DNA of 64,000 nucleotides, taken from positions 4,145,015 through 4,209,014 of the forward strand of contig NC_066891.1 in assembly GCF_022985175.1 (NCBI RefSeq), read 5' to 3'. The notes beneath the pieces were generated by a model. It was not told the origin of the DNA and searched no databases. It saw nothing but the letters and a program-made list of their open reading frames with translations. The stretch is from Labeo rohita. Taxonomy: Eukaryota; Chordata; Actinopteri; Cypriniformes; Cyprinidae. Each line of letters starts with the position of its first letter. Position 1 is the first letter of the stretch. Of this stretch, positions 11,980-25,204 are shown one piece after another. Made by a program: the position numbers and the translations under genes.

Positions 11980-12460
11980 GAGATGGAGCGTTAGATGACA
12001 TAATCCCAGCACACCACACACATCTCTGCTCCTCATTCACAATTAATCCTAAGCACCGAAGGCTAAGCATGACTCTCCAGCTGTCTTACTCATCAATGAC
12101 TCGGAAGATGCATAAGTGCCGGGTCAGTCGCTACACAGAGTGAACAAATAAAGAGCTTTTAATGGAGCACAAGTTGGAGGAAGTAATGCGTGCCTGTCAG
12201 ATGCTTCATTAAAACCCTTCATTGAACCCCTGTGAGGGAAGATTTGTATATGACCTACCCTTTTCTCATTATTCTTGACGATGGTACAGAAGTGACAGCT
12301 AAAGGTCCATTAGTGGTCAAACTAAACAGCACTGCACTCCAACTGCATCTTCGAAAATGGTAATGATTCAACACCAGAAACAAATACAGAGTGCACATTG
12401 ATTTTTCTACAAGTGTCAAACGTAATCTTTATATTGTTAATTTTTTTTAAACAATGCTTT
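11790..12460. other. Intergenic, no gene seen
   Basis: Contains a poly-T tract (11947-11976) followed by about 400 bp of mixed-composition, apparently unique sequence (11990-12420). No ORF resembles a protein. Confidence 0.4.
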
Positions 12461-14091
12461 GTGCTGTGTTCCACCACTGACTAAAAAAAAAAAAAAAAAA
12501 AAAAAAGGTAATTGCAACTTCTTATCTCACAATTATGTCTTTTTTCTTGCAATTGCGAGATAAACTTTTGCAACAAAGTCTTTTTTTTTTTTTTTTTTTA
12601 AAAACTCACAAATGTGCTTTTATATCTCACAATTCTGAGAAAAGAAGACAGAATTGCAAGAGACAAACTTGCAATTGCGAAAAAAAAGTCAGAATTGCAA
12701 GATGAAAATTCACAATGGCAAGAAATGTCAAAATTGTGAGGAAAAAAAAGGGATGGGTGTTATAAATTGCAAGATATCAATCAGCAATTGCAAGAAAAAA
12801 ATCAGTATTGTGAGAAAAAGTCAGAATGAGAGATAAACTCACAATTGTGAAAAGAAAGTGAGAATTGAGAGGTAAACTCACAATTGCGAGAAAAGTCCGA
12901 ATTGTGAAGAAAAAAGTAAGAGTTGTGAGATTTGCAATTGCAAAAAAGTCAGAACTGCAAGATAAAGTCACAATTGTGGGAAAATAAGTCAGAATTGTGA
13001 GATAAACTCACAATTGTGAGAAGAAAGTGAGAATTGTGATATAAACTCAAAATTGCAAGATTTAAACCCACAAGTACAAAAAAAGTCAGAAATGTAAGCA
13101 GTTGTGAGAAGAAAGTGCAGAATTGTGATACAAAATCACAATTGCAATATTTAAACCCACACTTTCAGGAAAAGTCAGAATTGTAAGGAAGAAAGTGAGA
13201 ATTGTGAGATATAAACTCAAAAGTGCACAATTTAAACCCACAAGTGCAAGAAAAGTCAGAAATGTGAGGGAAAAAAAGTCAGAATAATGAGATATAAACT
13301 TGCAATTGTGAGAAAAAAGTGAGAATAGCGAGATAACTCACAATTGCAAGAAAAGTCAGAATTGCAAGGAAAAAAAGTCAGAATTTTGAGATAAAAACTC
13401 AATTGTGAGAAGAAAGTGCAGAACTGTGATACAAGATCACAACTGCAATATTTAAACCAACACTTTCAGGAAAAGTCAGAATTGCAAGGAAAAAGTCAAA
13501 ATTGTGAGATATAAACTCACAATTTTAAGAAATAAACTCACAATTGTGAGAGTAAAGTGAGAATTGTGAGATATAAAATCGCAATTGCAATATTTAAAGC
13601 CACAATTGCAAGAAAAGTCAGAAATGTGAGAAAAAAGTCAGAATAATGAGATATAATCCTGCAATTGTGAGAAAAAAAGTAAGAATTGTGAGACAAAAGT
13701 GAGAATTCTAAGATATAAACTCACATTCGCAAGATTTACACCCACAATTGCAAGAAAACTCAGAACTGCACGGAAAAAAGACAGAATTGTGAGATGTAAA
13801 CTTGCAATTGTGAAAAAAAAGTCAGAATTGTAAGATATAGTCGTCAGTTGTGGGAAAAAGTCAGAATTGTGAGATATAAACAACATTTTGAGAAAAAAGT
13901 CGGAATTGTCAGCTATATCTCAAAATTGACTTTGTAACTCATAATTGCAAGCTTGTATCTTGCAATTCTTAGAAAAAGGTCTGAATTGTGAGGTGTGAAC
14001 TTGCAATTACAAGAAACAAAAATCAGTCAATTGTGAGATAAAAAGTTGCAATTACCTTTTTTATTTTTATTAAGTGGTGAAAATGGGCCTT
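12461..14091. mobile_element. Minisatellite foldback element, block 1
   Basis: Inverted terminal sequences (CCACCACTGACTAAA then AAGGTAATTGCAACTT at the left; their complements at 14043-14080) bound about 1.5 kb of degenerate repeats. The half-unit is about 21 bp, of the form GTCAGAATTGTGAGATAAAC alternating with a CACAATTGCGAGAAAAAA form, each centred on the palindrome CAATTG. All long ORFs here are products of the repeat. A cut-and-paste or foldback transposon whose interior amplified is the simplest reading. Confidence 0.75.
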
Positions 14092-15781
14092 AGTTAAACA
14101 CATCTGCACAGGCCTGTGGTCGAAGCAGTAAACTTTAAAAGCTATAACTGCAACAGCAGAATGTCTGTCATCAACTAGAAATTAAAAGGAGCATCTATGA
14201 TACAGTTGATCACTGTGGAATATGAAAATATATAAATACTTATATTTTTTAAATAAATGGTTTGGAAACATACAGCAATAGATGTCACAGTAAACATGTC
14301 CTTGATCATTGTCGCCGTGTATGTTTATCTACTAGAATGGCTCACAAGGTCAGAACGTTCAAACCATAAAGCAAAAGCTACAGCTCAGAGAGCCATTAAG
14401 CATCTTGGAATGAAAATACATTTTAAAGAAATTCTCAAAGATATTCAGGTAAAAGTATGTTCTAAAATGGTGTGCCTAAAGCTCCCTAAACTTGATTTTG
14501 TACCATTAGTAGCACCAAATTAAATTATAAAAAAAAAAAAAAAAGTTGTTTCCCAGCAGGTTGCTCAAGCAAGTGTTGAATGTGCACTGTTTTGTATAAA
14601 CTGAACATCATTAAGGCTTCGGTTCATTATAGTTCACTCAAAAATGAAAATTCTGTCATCATTTGTTCTCCCTCATATCAAACCTGTATGACTTTCTTTT
14701 ATCAGTCGAAAAACAAAAGGGTATGTTTGGCAAGATGTTCACATGGCTCTTTTCATTCAATGAAAGCAGTCTCCAAAATGCTCCAAAAATGACATTCTGA
14801 AATGCAAAAAAAGCTTTTTGGGTTTTTGTGTAGTCAATATCATTAGCTTAATTCAAAAACAACACAAGTCTAATGAGACATCCTCTTTTAGATGTGGACA
14901 CCTTTGTTTGTCTGCCAAGTTTCCACTATAATCCATAAACAAAGAACAGAATGAAACCAAAATGTCAAATTTGATAAAGGCATTATATTAGAGCTGATGC
15001 AGTGGGAAAGACAAATGAATGGGGTTAGGAAGAGGCTTTTTTCTTTCTTAATTTTGTCTGGCTCTGTTTGCTGTGCAAATAGCCTTTCAAATAGACTTGC
15101 AAACAGCAAGTCAAACCCCAGCACTGTATGTTTTTGTGCAATTTAAAGTCTCAAAAAAAAATACATCTATATGGAAGAGGCTGATGTTCCTGTTTGATGA
15201 AAGGCACAGAGGGAGAGATTTTCAGGCCATGGAGAAAACTCTCATATGAGACTTGTGCGTCATGCGTCGTGTTTTAGTCAGGACAGCCGCCAGCGGATGT
15301 TTACCAGTAGAGTAATCCGACTCAGTCTGGCCGTCCCACATGCACACACACTGAGATAGACCTCTCCTTACCTCTGTATGTACCATCAATTGTGACACAC
15401 GCCGAACATGACCTCTTTGTGTCTGTTTTAGAGTTATTTTGAAAGTGTAGAAAAACATGCGACGCAATCACCGTGTGTGCGAGGTTGCGTATGCACATGT
15501 GATTATTTGTGCAATTGTGCATTTGGTTTGACTCGTCATTCCTCACGTCACATGTTTGCCCAGACTCCATGCTCAGTAATCCCACTCTTTTGCCAATATT
15601 TCTGCTCAATCTGGTTTCATCAGGTCAGGATTAGCAGAGATTAGTCAGATGCCCAGCCGCTGGCGTGCACATTCACTCATTCATTAATGATGTTAATGTT
15701 TCTGTCATCAGAATAGCAGCACATCACGTTTCTCTCGCTAGCTTTTTCAACCCCAAACCATACGTATTAAACTTGTGTAAC
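14092..15781. other. Intergenic, no gene seen
   Basis: Mostly unique sequence. Near 14625-14710 is a truncated end of the TTAA-flanked AGTTCACTCAAAAATG repeat family. The 15180-15760 stretch has more balanced composition and may be conserved, but no coding exon was recognised. Confidence 0.4.
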
Positions 15782-15785
15782 TTAA

Positions 15786-16507
15786 AGGAGAAGTCCACCT
15801 CCAGAACAACAGTTAACAGATAATGTACTCACCCCCTTGTCATCCAAGATGTTCATGTCTTTCTTTCTTCAGTCATAAAGAAATGATGTTTTTTGAGGAA
15901 AACATTCCAGGATTTTTCTCCATATAATGGACTGATATGGTGCCCTGAGTTTGAACTTCCAAAATGCAGTTTAAATGCAGCTTCAAACGATCCCAAATGC
16001 AGTTGTAAACAATCCCAGCTGAGGAAGAAGGGTCTTATCTAGCAAAACGATCGGTTATTTTCATTAAAAAAATACAATTTATATACTTTTTAATGTCAAA
16101 CGCTCGTCTTGTCTTACTCTTCCCGACCTCTGTTTTTTTTCCGGTTCATGACAGTTAGGGTATGTCGAAAAACTCCCATCTCATGTTTTCCCTCAACTTT
16201 AAAATCATATTTAAATTGTATTTTTTTTATGAAAATAACCAATCGTTTCGCTAGATAAGACTCTTCTTCCTCGTCTGGGATCGTTTACAACTGCATTTGG
16301 GAACGTTTGAAGCCGCATATAAACTGTATTTTGGAGGTTCAAACTCGGGGCACCATATCAGTCCATTATATGGAGAAAAATGCTGAAATGTTTTCCTCGA
16401 AAAACACTATGTCTTTACAACTGAAGAAAGGAAGACATGAAAATTTTAGATGACAAGGGGGTGAGTACATTATCTGTAAATTGTTGTTCTGGAAGTGGAC
16501 TTCTCCT
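15786..16507. mobile_element. TTAA-flanked foldback element (AGGAGAAGTCCA family), copy 1
   Basis: The ends AGGAGAAGTCCACCT and GTGGACTTCTCCT are inverted repeats flanked by TTAA on both sides (15782-15785 and 16508-16511), as for piggyBac-type insertions. Complementarity extends far inward, including TCACCCCCTTGTCATC and its complement, so the element can fold back over most of its length. It has no coding capacity. Confidence 0.88.
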
Positions 16508-16511
16508 TTAA

Positions 16512-17472
16512 CATGCACCATTTATGTTCCAGCTACGAACAGGGCTTTGACTTGAAAACTGGTAAAGCCTTTTGACTTACTTTGAAACAGTGACTCAAAC
16601 CATCTAGAAAACATAATAGAATTGTTTGGCACTGTCTGAAACACCAACTTTTTGGTCTGCTATTTTAAAATTGTGCTGACGCTGTCTTAAGTGCATGTCT
16701 GGCTTTTGGAAATAATAGTTATGACTGCTGAAATATTATCCGTCATTCTAGCAGAGAACTTTGAATGACAGTGGCTCAAAATAAACGTAACACGGGAGGA
16801 GGTTGCAACACGGGGATTGGACACGACTGTTCAGCGTCAAAGCTAATACTTTGGCTTGAAAAGAGGCTTAGCCTGGACAGAGTGGCGAGTAGGAAACCAA
16901 TTCTCAAAATTACCCCATTTTTCTGGTGCATTTTAAGACTACGATCATTACCACATGCCTCAGGACAACAAAAGTGTGACAGGAAACTACAAGGGAGACA
17001 AAATGGGTTTGGGAACTAATCTAGCACAAGCCTAAATGCTGAATTTGAATTTAATCTAGGTTCTAGGATTGACATTCTAAGGGTGTACAATTAATATGAA
17101 ATGGAACGGCACTATATAGTATTTAAATGTAGTTAATTATTTTTGTGTGTTCACAAAACTGGCTTTGGACTAATTAAAATGTCTCTGTTGTGTGAGAATG
17201 TTAAAGTGCAAGTCGGTACATTCCTCTCCATCTCATTCTGTCTGCATGGCCAGTTCAATCCATTCAAAATTTTGCTCAACCTTGATGAGTATCACAGCTC
17301 AGTGTATCAGGAATATATGCATTAACTACTTCGCTTTCTTGATTTCCCAAGGGAGACTCTTTTTAAGTGATCTGAAAAAACAGGACAGCTTGTTTAGACA
17401 GCAGGACAGATTGGCACTGGCATGAATAACAAGGTAGTTTCATCCTACAGAATCAACAATCCATATCACCAC
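16512..17472. other. Intergenic, no gene seen
   Basis: Apparently unique sequence between two TTAA elements. ORFs at 16765-17019 and 17143-17425 show no family resemblance. Confidence 0.4.
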
Positions 17473-17476
17473 TTAA

Positions 17477-17833
17477 AGGGATAGTTGACCCAAAAATGAC
17501 AATTTTGGCATTAATCACACATGCTCATGTCATTCCAAACCCATAAGACTATCTTTGGTTATTTTTGTTTTCTTTGCGAACACAAAGTATTCTTAATAAC
17601 ATAGTAGTAGCTTCATAACATTAAGGTTGAACCACAGACTATTTTAACAATGTCCTTACTACCTTTCTGGACCTTAAACGTGGTAGTTGCATTGCTGTCC
17701 ATGCAGGGTCAGAAAGCTCTCGGATTTCATCAAGAATATCTTAATTTGTGCTCCAAAAATGAATAAAAAAGTCCTGTGGGTTTGGAACAACATGAGGGTG
17801 AGTAATTAATTAATTTCTGGGTGAACTGTCCCT
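17477..17833. mobile_element. TTAA-flanked foldback element (AGGGATAGTTGACCC family)
   Basis: The ends AGGGATAGTTGACCCAAAAA and GGGTGAACTGTCCCT are imperfect inverted repeats between TTAA sites (17473-17476 and 17834-17837). Interior text ATGTCATTCCAAACCC pairs with GGTTTGGAACAACAT. Non-autonomous. Confidence 0.85.
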
Positions 17834-18109
17834 TTAACTATTGGATATTCTCCTACTAAAAGAAATTTGCTTCTATGCAAATCAAAGTCACGCTGTTAAT
17901 TCAATTTTAGTGCACTGCAAAAAGACTAGCAGGATATTACTTTTTCTCAAAAGCTCTGTGGTAGATTTTAATGAACATTTTAATTCAATTTTAAACCACT
18001 TTTCTTGAACTATTTTTCTGTCCTTTATGTGAAAGAATCCAATTTAAAAATGTGTCAGAACTGAAGAGTAAAGATCTGTAATCCAGTTGCTTTGGTTGAG
18101 ATTCTGTGG

Positions 18110-18736
18110 GCCCTATCATACACCCGGCGCAATGCAACGCAGGGCGCGATGAAAGTGTTGTTTGCTAGTTTCAGCCTGACACAGTTATCTTTTTCACATC
18201 CAGTGCCACGTTGTTTAAATAGCAAATGCATTTGCACCCATCTGTTTGCCCATGGGTGTTCTGGTCTGAAATTGAGGTGTGTTCAGGTAAACAGTTGCAC
18301 CATTGACCAACTAAAAGTCTAAAAGTCAATGGTGCAGTATTTTCTTTTTATTTATTTAAAGGGCCCGTTATTTATATATTTTTATTTATTTAAAGTAATA
18401 TGCGCCTATAGGTGGGTGCACAACGCTCGTACACTCTACACAGGGACACGCAAAATGAATGGACTGCAATGCTCTTGCAATTTCCGCCATGTAAACAGCA
18501 AATCCATCACGATGCAAGTTCAACTGGGAATGGAAGATGAGACTGTGACTGGTTTATTGCATGTTATGCCCAAAACACACCCATGACTCATTAAGAGAAT
18601 AGGTACAACCCTTTTGGATCAAGCACCTGGTACGCCTTCCATTTTTTTCTGTCGATAAACTAGCAAAAGTGGATCCCTATATACACCTGCACCATGCGCT
18701 TCAGACCATATGCTTAGATCGTTACAAAAGGGCCCT
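18110..18736. mobile_element. GGGCCCTATCATAC repeat element
   Basis: The left end GGGCCCTATCATACACCC and the right end AAAGGGCCCTAA are short inverted repeats typical of a dispersed teleost DNA element. The ORFs inside show no protein family resemblance. Confidence 0.55.
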
Positions 18737-19039
18737 AATAGCCTACTAAAAGTTTGAAAAGCAAATACATATTATTGAACTCCCAGAAACAATTGGTTGC
18801 ATGTACATTTGATATGAAATACCTGGAAAAGGTTGTTAGAGAATTGCACGTCTAGAGGGGAGGAATGTAATGGCAGGTGTTAAAGAAACACTCTTTTCTC
18901 TCTATATGCACCAGACACTTTCTTATTAACACTCCATGTTACAAGGACTTAATAAGGACTTAACAAATGTTTACTTATCAATGCACAAATTATATTGCAC
19001 TATTTCCTTCTTAACCTTAAATACCTCTTCTGAACATTA

Positions 19040-19297
19040 TCATGCAGTTATTGTGTAAAGTACTTGTATAGTGTCTTTTATGTTATGTGTATGTATAGTC
19101 ATTTATAGTATATGTATAGTTAGATTACAGCTTTCAGTAAGTTAGCTATGTATAGGTTTAAAAAATTGTTCCTACGTCTAGTGTATGCATGTTTATATTT
19201 GTTTATTTATGTAGCACCATGGTCCTGCGAGACACATTTCGTTCCACTGTATGTCCACACATGTAGTGGAATGACAATAAAGCTCAACTTGACTTGA
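19040..19297 (+). mobile_element. L2-type LINE 3' end fragment
   Basis: The text GTGGAATGACAATAAAGCTC with a short (ACTTG) tail matches, in opposite orientation, the 3' end of the LINE at 36622-38690. Only the 3' untranslated part is present, as expected from 5' truncation. Confidence 0.75.
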
Positions 19298-19301
19298 CTA
19301 A

Positions 19302-20851
19302 AGGAGAAGTTCACTTTGAGAACAAAAATTTACAGATAATTTACTCACCCCCTTGTGATCCAAGATGTTTGTGTCTTTCTTTCTTCAGTCGTAAAGAAAT
19401 TAGCTGCTTTTCCACTATCGGGCCGCTCTCTCTTTGCTTAACCGTTCCATTCCGTGCCGATTCGGGCCAGTCATTTTCCACTTTGGTGCTGATAACGGAA
19501 CTTTTTTGGAATGTAAATTCAAATGCGTCAGTCGTTGCCTTGGTAATCCAATTGTAATGTAAACAGCCATATGGTCAATGATCAGATATTTCTGTTTTTG
19601 GGACTCCTTTTTTTTAATCTGATATTTACTTTGTTATATAACAGAAAAAAAGGACACAACTCTTGGCGCAAGAAGTAAAATAAACAGAAGGCGACGACAG
19701 GTATCATGTTACCAACAAATGCTGAGGGGATATGCATGCCAACAGAGACAGAGACAGAAGGTAAAACCTTTCTAAAAAATACCACATTTATTGACAGTAT
19801 TAATGCATGATCTATGAACGTAGCGTAACTGTTTACTTGGCTGTTTGATCAAATAGCGCACTTCCGCTTAGCACACACACTCTATCAGCACGGTTTAGCA
19901 TGGTTGTCTAATCGTGCCGAGAATTCTGGGCCGAGAACGGTTTGTAATCATGCCGTGCCGTACCAGGCTCATGTGGAAACACGACTGAAACCGTACCTGA
20001 CTGTTCCAAGAACTGTTCGGCCCGATAGTGGAAAAGCGGCTATTATGTTTCTTAAAAAAGGAAAAAAGTTCAGGAATTATCTTCATATAGTGGGGTTCAA
20101 TGGTGCCCCCAAGTTTGAACTTCCAAAATGCAGTTTAAATACAGCTTCAAATTGCTCTAAACGATCCCAGCCGAAGGAGAAGGGTCTTATCTAGCAAAAC
20201 GAACTGTCATTTTTTAAACTAATTTACAATTTATATACTTTTTAACCTCAAGCGCTCATCTTGTCAAGGTCTGCATAAACTTTTTTTTTGGTCAATACAA
20301 TTTGGGTATGTCGAAAAACTACATTCTCATTTTCTTCCCTAACTTCAAACTTGTCCTACATTGCTGCAGAAGTACCGACCCAGTGTTTACAAAGTGAACA
20401 TGCAGAGAACATCAAATGCCCTTTACAAAAAAAAAAAAAAAAAAGGTAAAACAGTGTAGTACGATTTTGACGCTGAAGAAGAAAACGAGATGGAAGTTTT
20501 TCAACCTATTTCGATTACACAGATTATGCATGCACATCGCAGAGACGAGACGAGCATTTGAGGTTAAAAAGTATATAAATTGTCAATTTGTTTCGAAAAA
20601 AGTTTTGCTAGATAAGACCCTTCTTCTTTGGCTGGGATCGTTTAGAGCCATTTGAAGCTGCATTTAAACTGCATTTTAGAAGTTCAAACTTGGGGGCACC
20701 ATTGAAATCCACTATATAGAGATAAATTCTGGAATGTTTCCTCAAGAAACATACATTCTTTGCGACTGAAAAAGAAAGACCCGAACATCTTGGATGACAA
20801 GGGGGTGAGTAAATTATCTGTAAATTTTTGTTCTGTAAGTGAACTTCTCCT
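19302..20851. mobile_element. TTAA-type foldback element, copy 2, carrying an insertion
   Basis: Same family as 15786-16507, with ends AGGAGAAGTTCACTTTGAG and AGTGAACTTCTCCT. The right flank is TTAA (20852-20855); the left site has mutated to CTAA. It abuts the tail of the L2 fragment. It is twice the usual length because another element (about 19398-20041) is inserted in its left arm. Confidence 0.82.
19398..20041. mobile_element. Inverted-repeat element nested in the TTAA element
   Basis: The ends TAGCTGCTTTTCCACTATC and GATAGTGGAAAAGCGGCTA are near-perfect inverted repeats. The interruption falls within the phrase GTAAAGAAATTATG that is continuous in related copies, proving later insertion. 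The target duplication is ambiguous (possibly TTA). Confidence 0.8.
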
Positions 20852-21047
20852 TTAATATGAAATGACCTGAGGTTTCCCTTAACAGATGGTGGCATCGGTC
20901 AGCTCTGCAACACATTGTAACATATTATGGAGTCCACTAACTGATGCTTACCTTGATTTTTCCAAATGGGATGTGTGGTTTAACATCCTCGTTGGTCCTG
21001 AAACAATATTCCTATCAAGTGATCAGATTTTGGGATCGGGTTTAAGG

Positions 21048-22079
21048 CCTGTGCCCGGTTGCATAAAGCACCTTAAGTGTAATTTTCCCTTAAGATCGCC
21101 CTTATTTTTCCCTTACACTTAAGGGCGTTGCATAAAATATCCCTTAAATGTTACTTAAGGGTTTCTTTAGTTGAAACGTCATAGACCCTTAGTATTTATC
21201 TTAAGTATCCCTTAAAACCCTTTAGGTGTTGCATAAAGCCCCTTAGCTGTCATTTCCCTAAGTATAACATAAGGTATGGAAAATGTCACCTTAACTGTTA
21301 CACAGCCCGCTGATTCAATCCACGATCGCCCTCTTTATATGTTAAACAGATTTTAATTTAGGCATTTATTCACATATAACCATTGTTTAAATTACATTCG
21401 CACATAATACCTCAAACATGAGTCCGTCACACACGAGAACAAATTCATATTCTATATTTTATTCCTGTATCTTCCTATGTATTACCTGGAGATGACTTAA
21501 AAACACACACACAAACCGTATATTTTCACAATCATGTGTTTATTGTGTTTACGTTTCAGCTTAGCTGCACCGATTACCGCTGTATTCCATCATAACACTT
21601 TTATGAGTCCGGATTGGGCTTTCAGCGCAAGAGCGCCCTCCGGCTTCGAGTATGAATGAAACATACACAGCATGAGAGTGTTTAGCGCTTCATAATGTTC
21701 ACATCGCATCGGAAACTCAAAATGATTTTTCAGAATTTTTCGTTTTGAGTGAATTATCAGTTTGAGTTTCCATCTCGCTTGGTCCTTCTCGTTTTTATTT
21801 GGTTTATATTTTGTTCTCCTTATCTGTGTTATATTGTTTTCTGTGAAAACTTACACAGCTATCTGCATAATAAATAACGTGTCCATAGCAACAGTAGATT
21901 TTTTAATGGCAAACCTTGAATCGCTGTCGTAAAACACTTAAAGGTTTCCCTTTAGTAAGGGAAGTGTTTAAGGGATTATATGCAACACCCTTAAATCATC
22001 CCCTTAGGTAAGGGAAATCATGCCTTAAGTTTCATACTTAAGGGAAAAACTTAAGGTTCTTTATGCAACCGGGCACAGG
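21048..22079. mobile_element. 1-kb inverted-repeat element (CCTGTGCCCGG ends)
   Basis: The ends CCTGTGCCCGGTTGCATAAAG and its complement at 22059-22079 are about 21 bp of near-perfect inverted repeat. CTTAAGGG motifs recur inside both arms, while about 600 bp in the middle is unrelated to them. No ORF resembling a transposase was seen. The target duplication was not resolved. Confidence 0.82.
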
Positions 22080-22084
22080 ACCTA

Positions 22085-24100
22085 GCCTATGGTCAGTCAT
22101 CGACCTATGTCAGCCATTGGCAAGAATCTGTCAGGCTAGTTGTTATTGTGTGTTGGCGGAAGTTTACTGAATTCGCATTGTGAGAGTGGGAACTCCGATT
22201 GGTTGTTTAGTTTAGCAAATGAGTCTAGCATAAAAAGCAAAAGGGATGAAAACGAGCAAGTAAGTCAGGATGGCACAGACAAAAAGCTGTTCTAATGTTA
22301 CGTTATCTTACCAGAGCATTCCAAAACACAAATGTTTTCATAACTACATGAGCTGCTTAAAATTAAGTTATTAGCATAACTGATATTCAAAATGGTAAGC
22401 TGCTTTGTTTACGTTTCATATATCTGCGTAAATCCTTGTTTCAGTTTCTCCTGTTGAATGACAAATATAGACTATTGACACATGCTAGTTTGCAGTCAGC
22501 TGTATTTTCTGCAGTGTGTTCAAGTACAGTGTTTTGGTCCAAACACAGCCGTCGCAAGGCGACAACACTGTCGGCTTTCAATGCCACTAATTCTTTGAGT
22601 TGGCTTGGTGTGTCCCAGCCTTAAGGACTGTTATTTTCTTCTCTAAAAAACATAACACAAATAAAAACGTCATTGCGAGAACAGCTGTGTTCCTCTTTTG
22701 AAGGCCACTACTATGAGATCTTTGCAGGGTTGAAGAGTACAGTGCTCAAAAATAATGGCCATTTAGAATTCCAGCATGGCTGCCAAGATTGTTCTCCCTA
22801 CAAATGCATCGCTTACGCCATTTCGAACGCAATGACTGAATGGCACAGAGCTGAAATATTTTTTTGCGTCTCCTGCTGAGTCTGTCCAACACAGTTCTTC
22901 TGATGAGATAAAAAAAAGGCACTCAGAAATACTCTTATATTTTGATAAGGTATGGTAAAAGCTTATAGTGGCATGAATCAGTAAAAGCAAAGGTTGAACA
23001 CAAGGTCACGTCGTAAACATCTTTCGAGAGCTTCAGTCACGTCACTCAGTGAAGTGAAGCTTACACGTTCTTCCAACATGGTGTTAATGGCCTGTCCTTT
23101 TACACTGACCTTTCTCTAGCAAACATTTCCTTCTTTTGTCTTGCTTTTTGCTAAGGTTCATTCAGTGTCATCTTCGCCGTGCCCTCGCTGACTCACATTA
23201 TTCTGCTCTTTGTTTCTCCACGTTCTTCTCATCAGATAAGACCAACAGGGCAGTGTAGACCGTAGATGGAGTTAAACCTAACCATTAGGGCTCAGGCAGG
23301 TCCATGAGTAAAAATATCAAATCTGCCAGCATACATTAGCAACACAAAGCAGTATGTTACATGTGTGATAGACTTTCGCTTGCATAGCTGATAATGGGCA
23401 TTAATGCTGATTTGAACCTTGGCTCACAGAAGTGTGGAAGTAGTATCCTTTGAGGCTCTGGACTCTGCCATGTTACTGTGGCAACACTGCATCAGCTTCA
23501 GTTATCTGGATGCTTTATAGCTGGTTTTTAGTGGAAAACAATACAACATCAGTATTCTTTGGTATATATAAACAAGAACTGTTTACTCTATCGTTTTAGC
23601 ACAAAATCCTTCATCTTGATTCACATGCTCCGATATGACGTGAGGCTGTGAGTATTTGAAGATTAAGGATTTATGGGTAAAAATAACAATTAATTTTGTA
23701 CATATTTTGAGCAAGTACATAAAACTCATTGTTCAACACGTCAATCACACAGTTGGAAAGATTGTTGAAGTGTCTATGGAATCTTCAAGGATGCTCTGAC
23801 AATCTTCCTTTTTCAGCTGAGAGAATGATTCAATTACTTGCTTCATTCCTTAATGAGTCATTATTATTGTTTTAAATGCATACATGCCACCCATTTTTAT
23901 TTAGAGGTGGTTACCATAAAAACAACACTAAAAACAATAAAGTTAAAAAGTAATATGCCCCTTACTTTAAAAGTATTTAGATTAAGTTACTAAAATTCAG
24001 TAATCTAATACGTTACAAATTACTTTTTAAAGCATGTGTTTTGTAAGTACTTCAAAAAAATTGCTGTTTTTTTTTTTTTAACCCAAATGCAGTTGGGCCA
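22085..24100. other. Intergenic region upstream of shisal2a, no gene seen
   Basis: Largely unique sequence. The 22980-23270 portion has balanced composition and includes TCACGTCAC-like text, so it might hold regulatory elements, but that is weak. Near 23940-24050 is degenerate AAAGTAATATG repeat text. Confidence 0.4.
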
Positions 24101-24106
24101 TTTTAT

Positions 24107-24111
<5 letters not shown>

Positions 24112-24149
<38 letters not shown>

Positions 24150-24159
24150 TATTTTTTTA

Positions 24160-24196
<37 letters not shown>
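24112..24196. repeat. (TA)n and poly-T simple repeats
   Basis: An uninterrupted TA run of about 35 bases is followed by a long T run ending near 24196. Confidence 0.95.
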
Positions 24197-24200
<4 letters not shown>

Positions 24201-24473
24201 CCAGGTGCTGGGTAGTTTTTCTGCACTCTAAAAAATTCAGTTTAATATTTTTTACCCAGGTGCTGGGTAGTTTTTAATTTTTAATGATGGGTTATTTTTT
24301 TTCTACCCAATCTCTGGGTTAAGCCTGTCTCAGACGAAACAACCCAGCTGCTGATTTAGTCAGAGCGCAGGTTTTTTGCATCCTCTACAGGACACAGTGG
24401 TTCTCAGCGCTGCCATGCACTTCTTTAGTGGAAAAAAGGCTTGTATACATCTTATTTTATATATAATGACTTT

Positions 24474-24930
24474 TAAAAATAAAGGTTCCGAAAGGGTGTT
24501 TTTGCAGTGATGCCATAGAAGAACCATTTTTGGTTCCCCAAAGAACCTTTCAGTGAACGACTGCACTATGTATAATCCTTTTCTATTTTTAACTGTCATA
24601 AATTTATTTTAAATCAATTTTTAAATCATTTTAAAAGTTTTTATTTTTTTAGTTTTTTTGTTGTGATTATTGTTTTTATGATTATTCTACTTCCTTTTAT
24701 GTAAAGCACTTTGAATGACCTTTGTGTATGAAATGTGCTATATAAATAAACTTGCCTTGCCTTGCCTTGCCTTGAACAGTTTCTAAAAGAACCATTTTCA
24801 AGAACATTTTAAAAATCTAAAGAACCTTTTTTGACTATAAAGAACCTTTTCTGCATTTGAAAGGTTCCATGGATGTTCAGATTTCTTCATAGAACCATTG
24901 ATGCCAATAAAGAACCTTTATTTTTAAGAG
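24474..24930. mobile_element. AAAGGTTC foldback element with a LINE-tail insertion
   Basis: The ends TAAAGGTTCCGAAAGGG and AATAAAGAACCTTTATTTTT together with internal AGAACC repeats form a foldback. It is interrupted at about 24600-24777 by a LINE-like 3' end (GTGCTATATAAATAAACTTG) with a (CCTTG)n tail. A related piece lies at 33570-33775. Confidence 0.65.
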
Positions 24931-25204
24931 TATGTAAATGACAGGATTTAACGCAATGCAACAAACAAGGATGAGATGTCAGTCAACTGCATCAGCAACA
25001 GTCGTTTCACATGTTGGAAACCCCTTTTGCCTTGCATAAAATAAATTGATTTTATTTGTTATAGTACTGAGTTTAATTTAATTTGATGTTAAAACATGTT
25101 CTCTAATGTCAGTACTGTTTGTTTATGGGCAGGTTTTGGAGTCAGTTACAGTATCTTCCAGCTAGAAGTGAAACGCGAGGCTATGGTCTGAAGTTTGCAG
25201 TTAA

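Noticed and set aside
12654..13886. Several ORFs of 60-82 codons on both strands
   Set aside because: They are translations of the ~21-bp minisatellite (lysine/asparagine-rich or phenylalanine/serine-rich periodic text), not genes.
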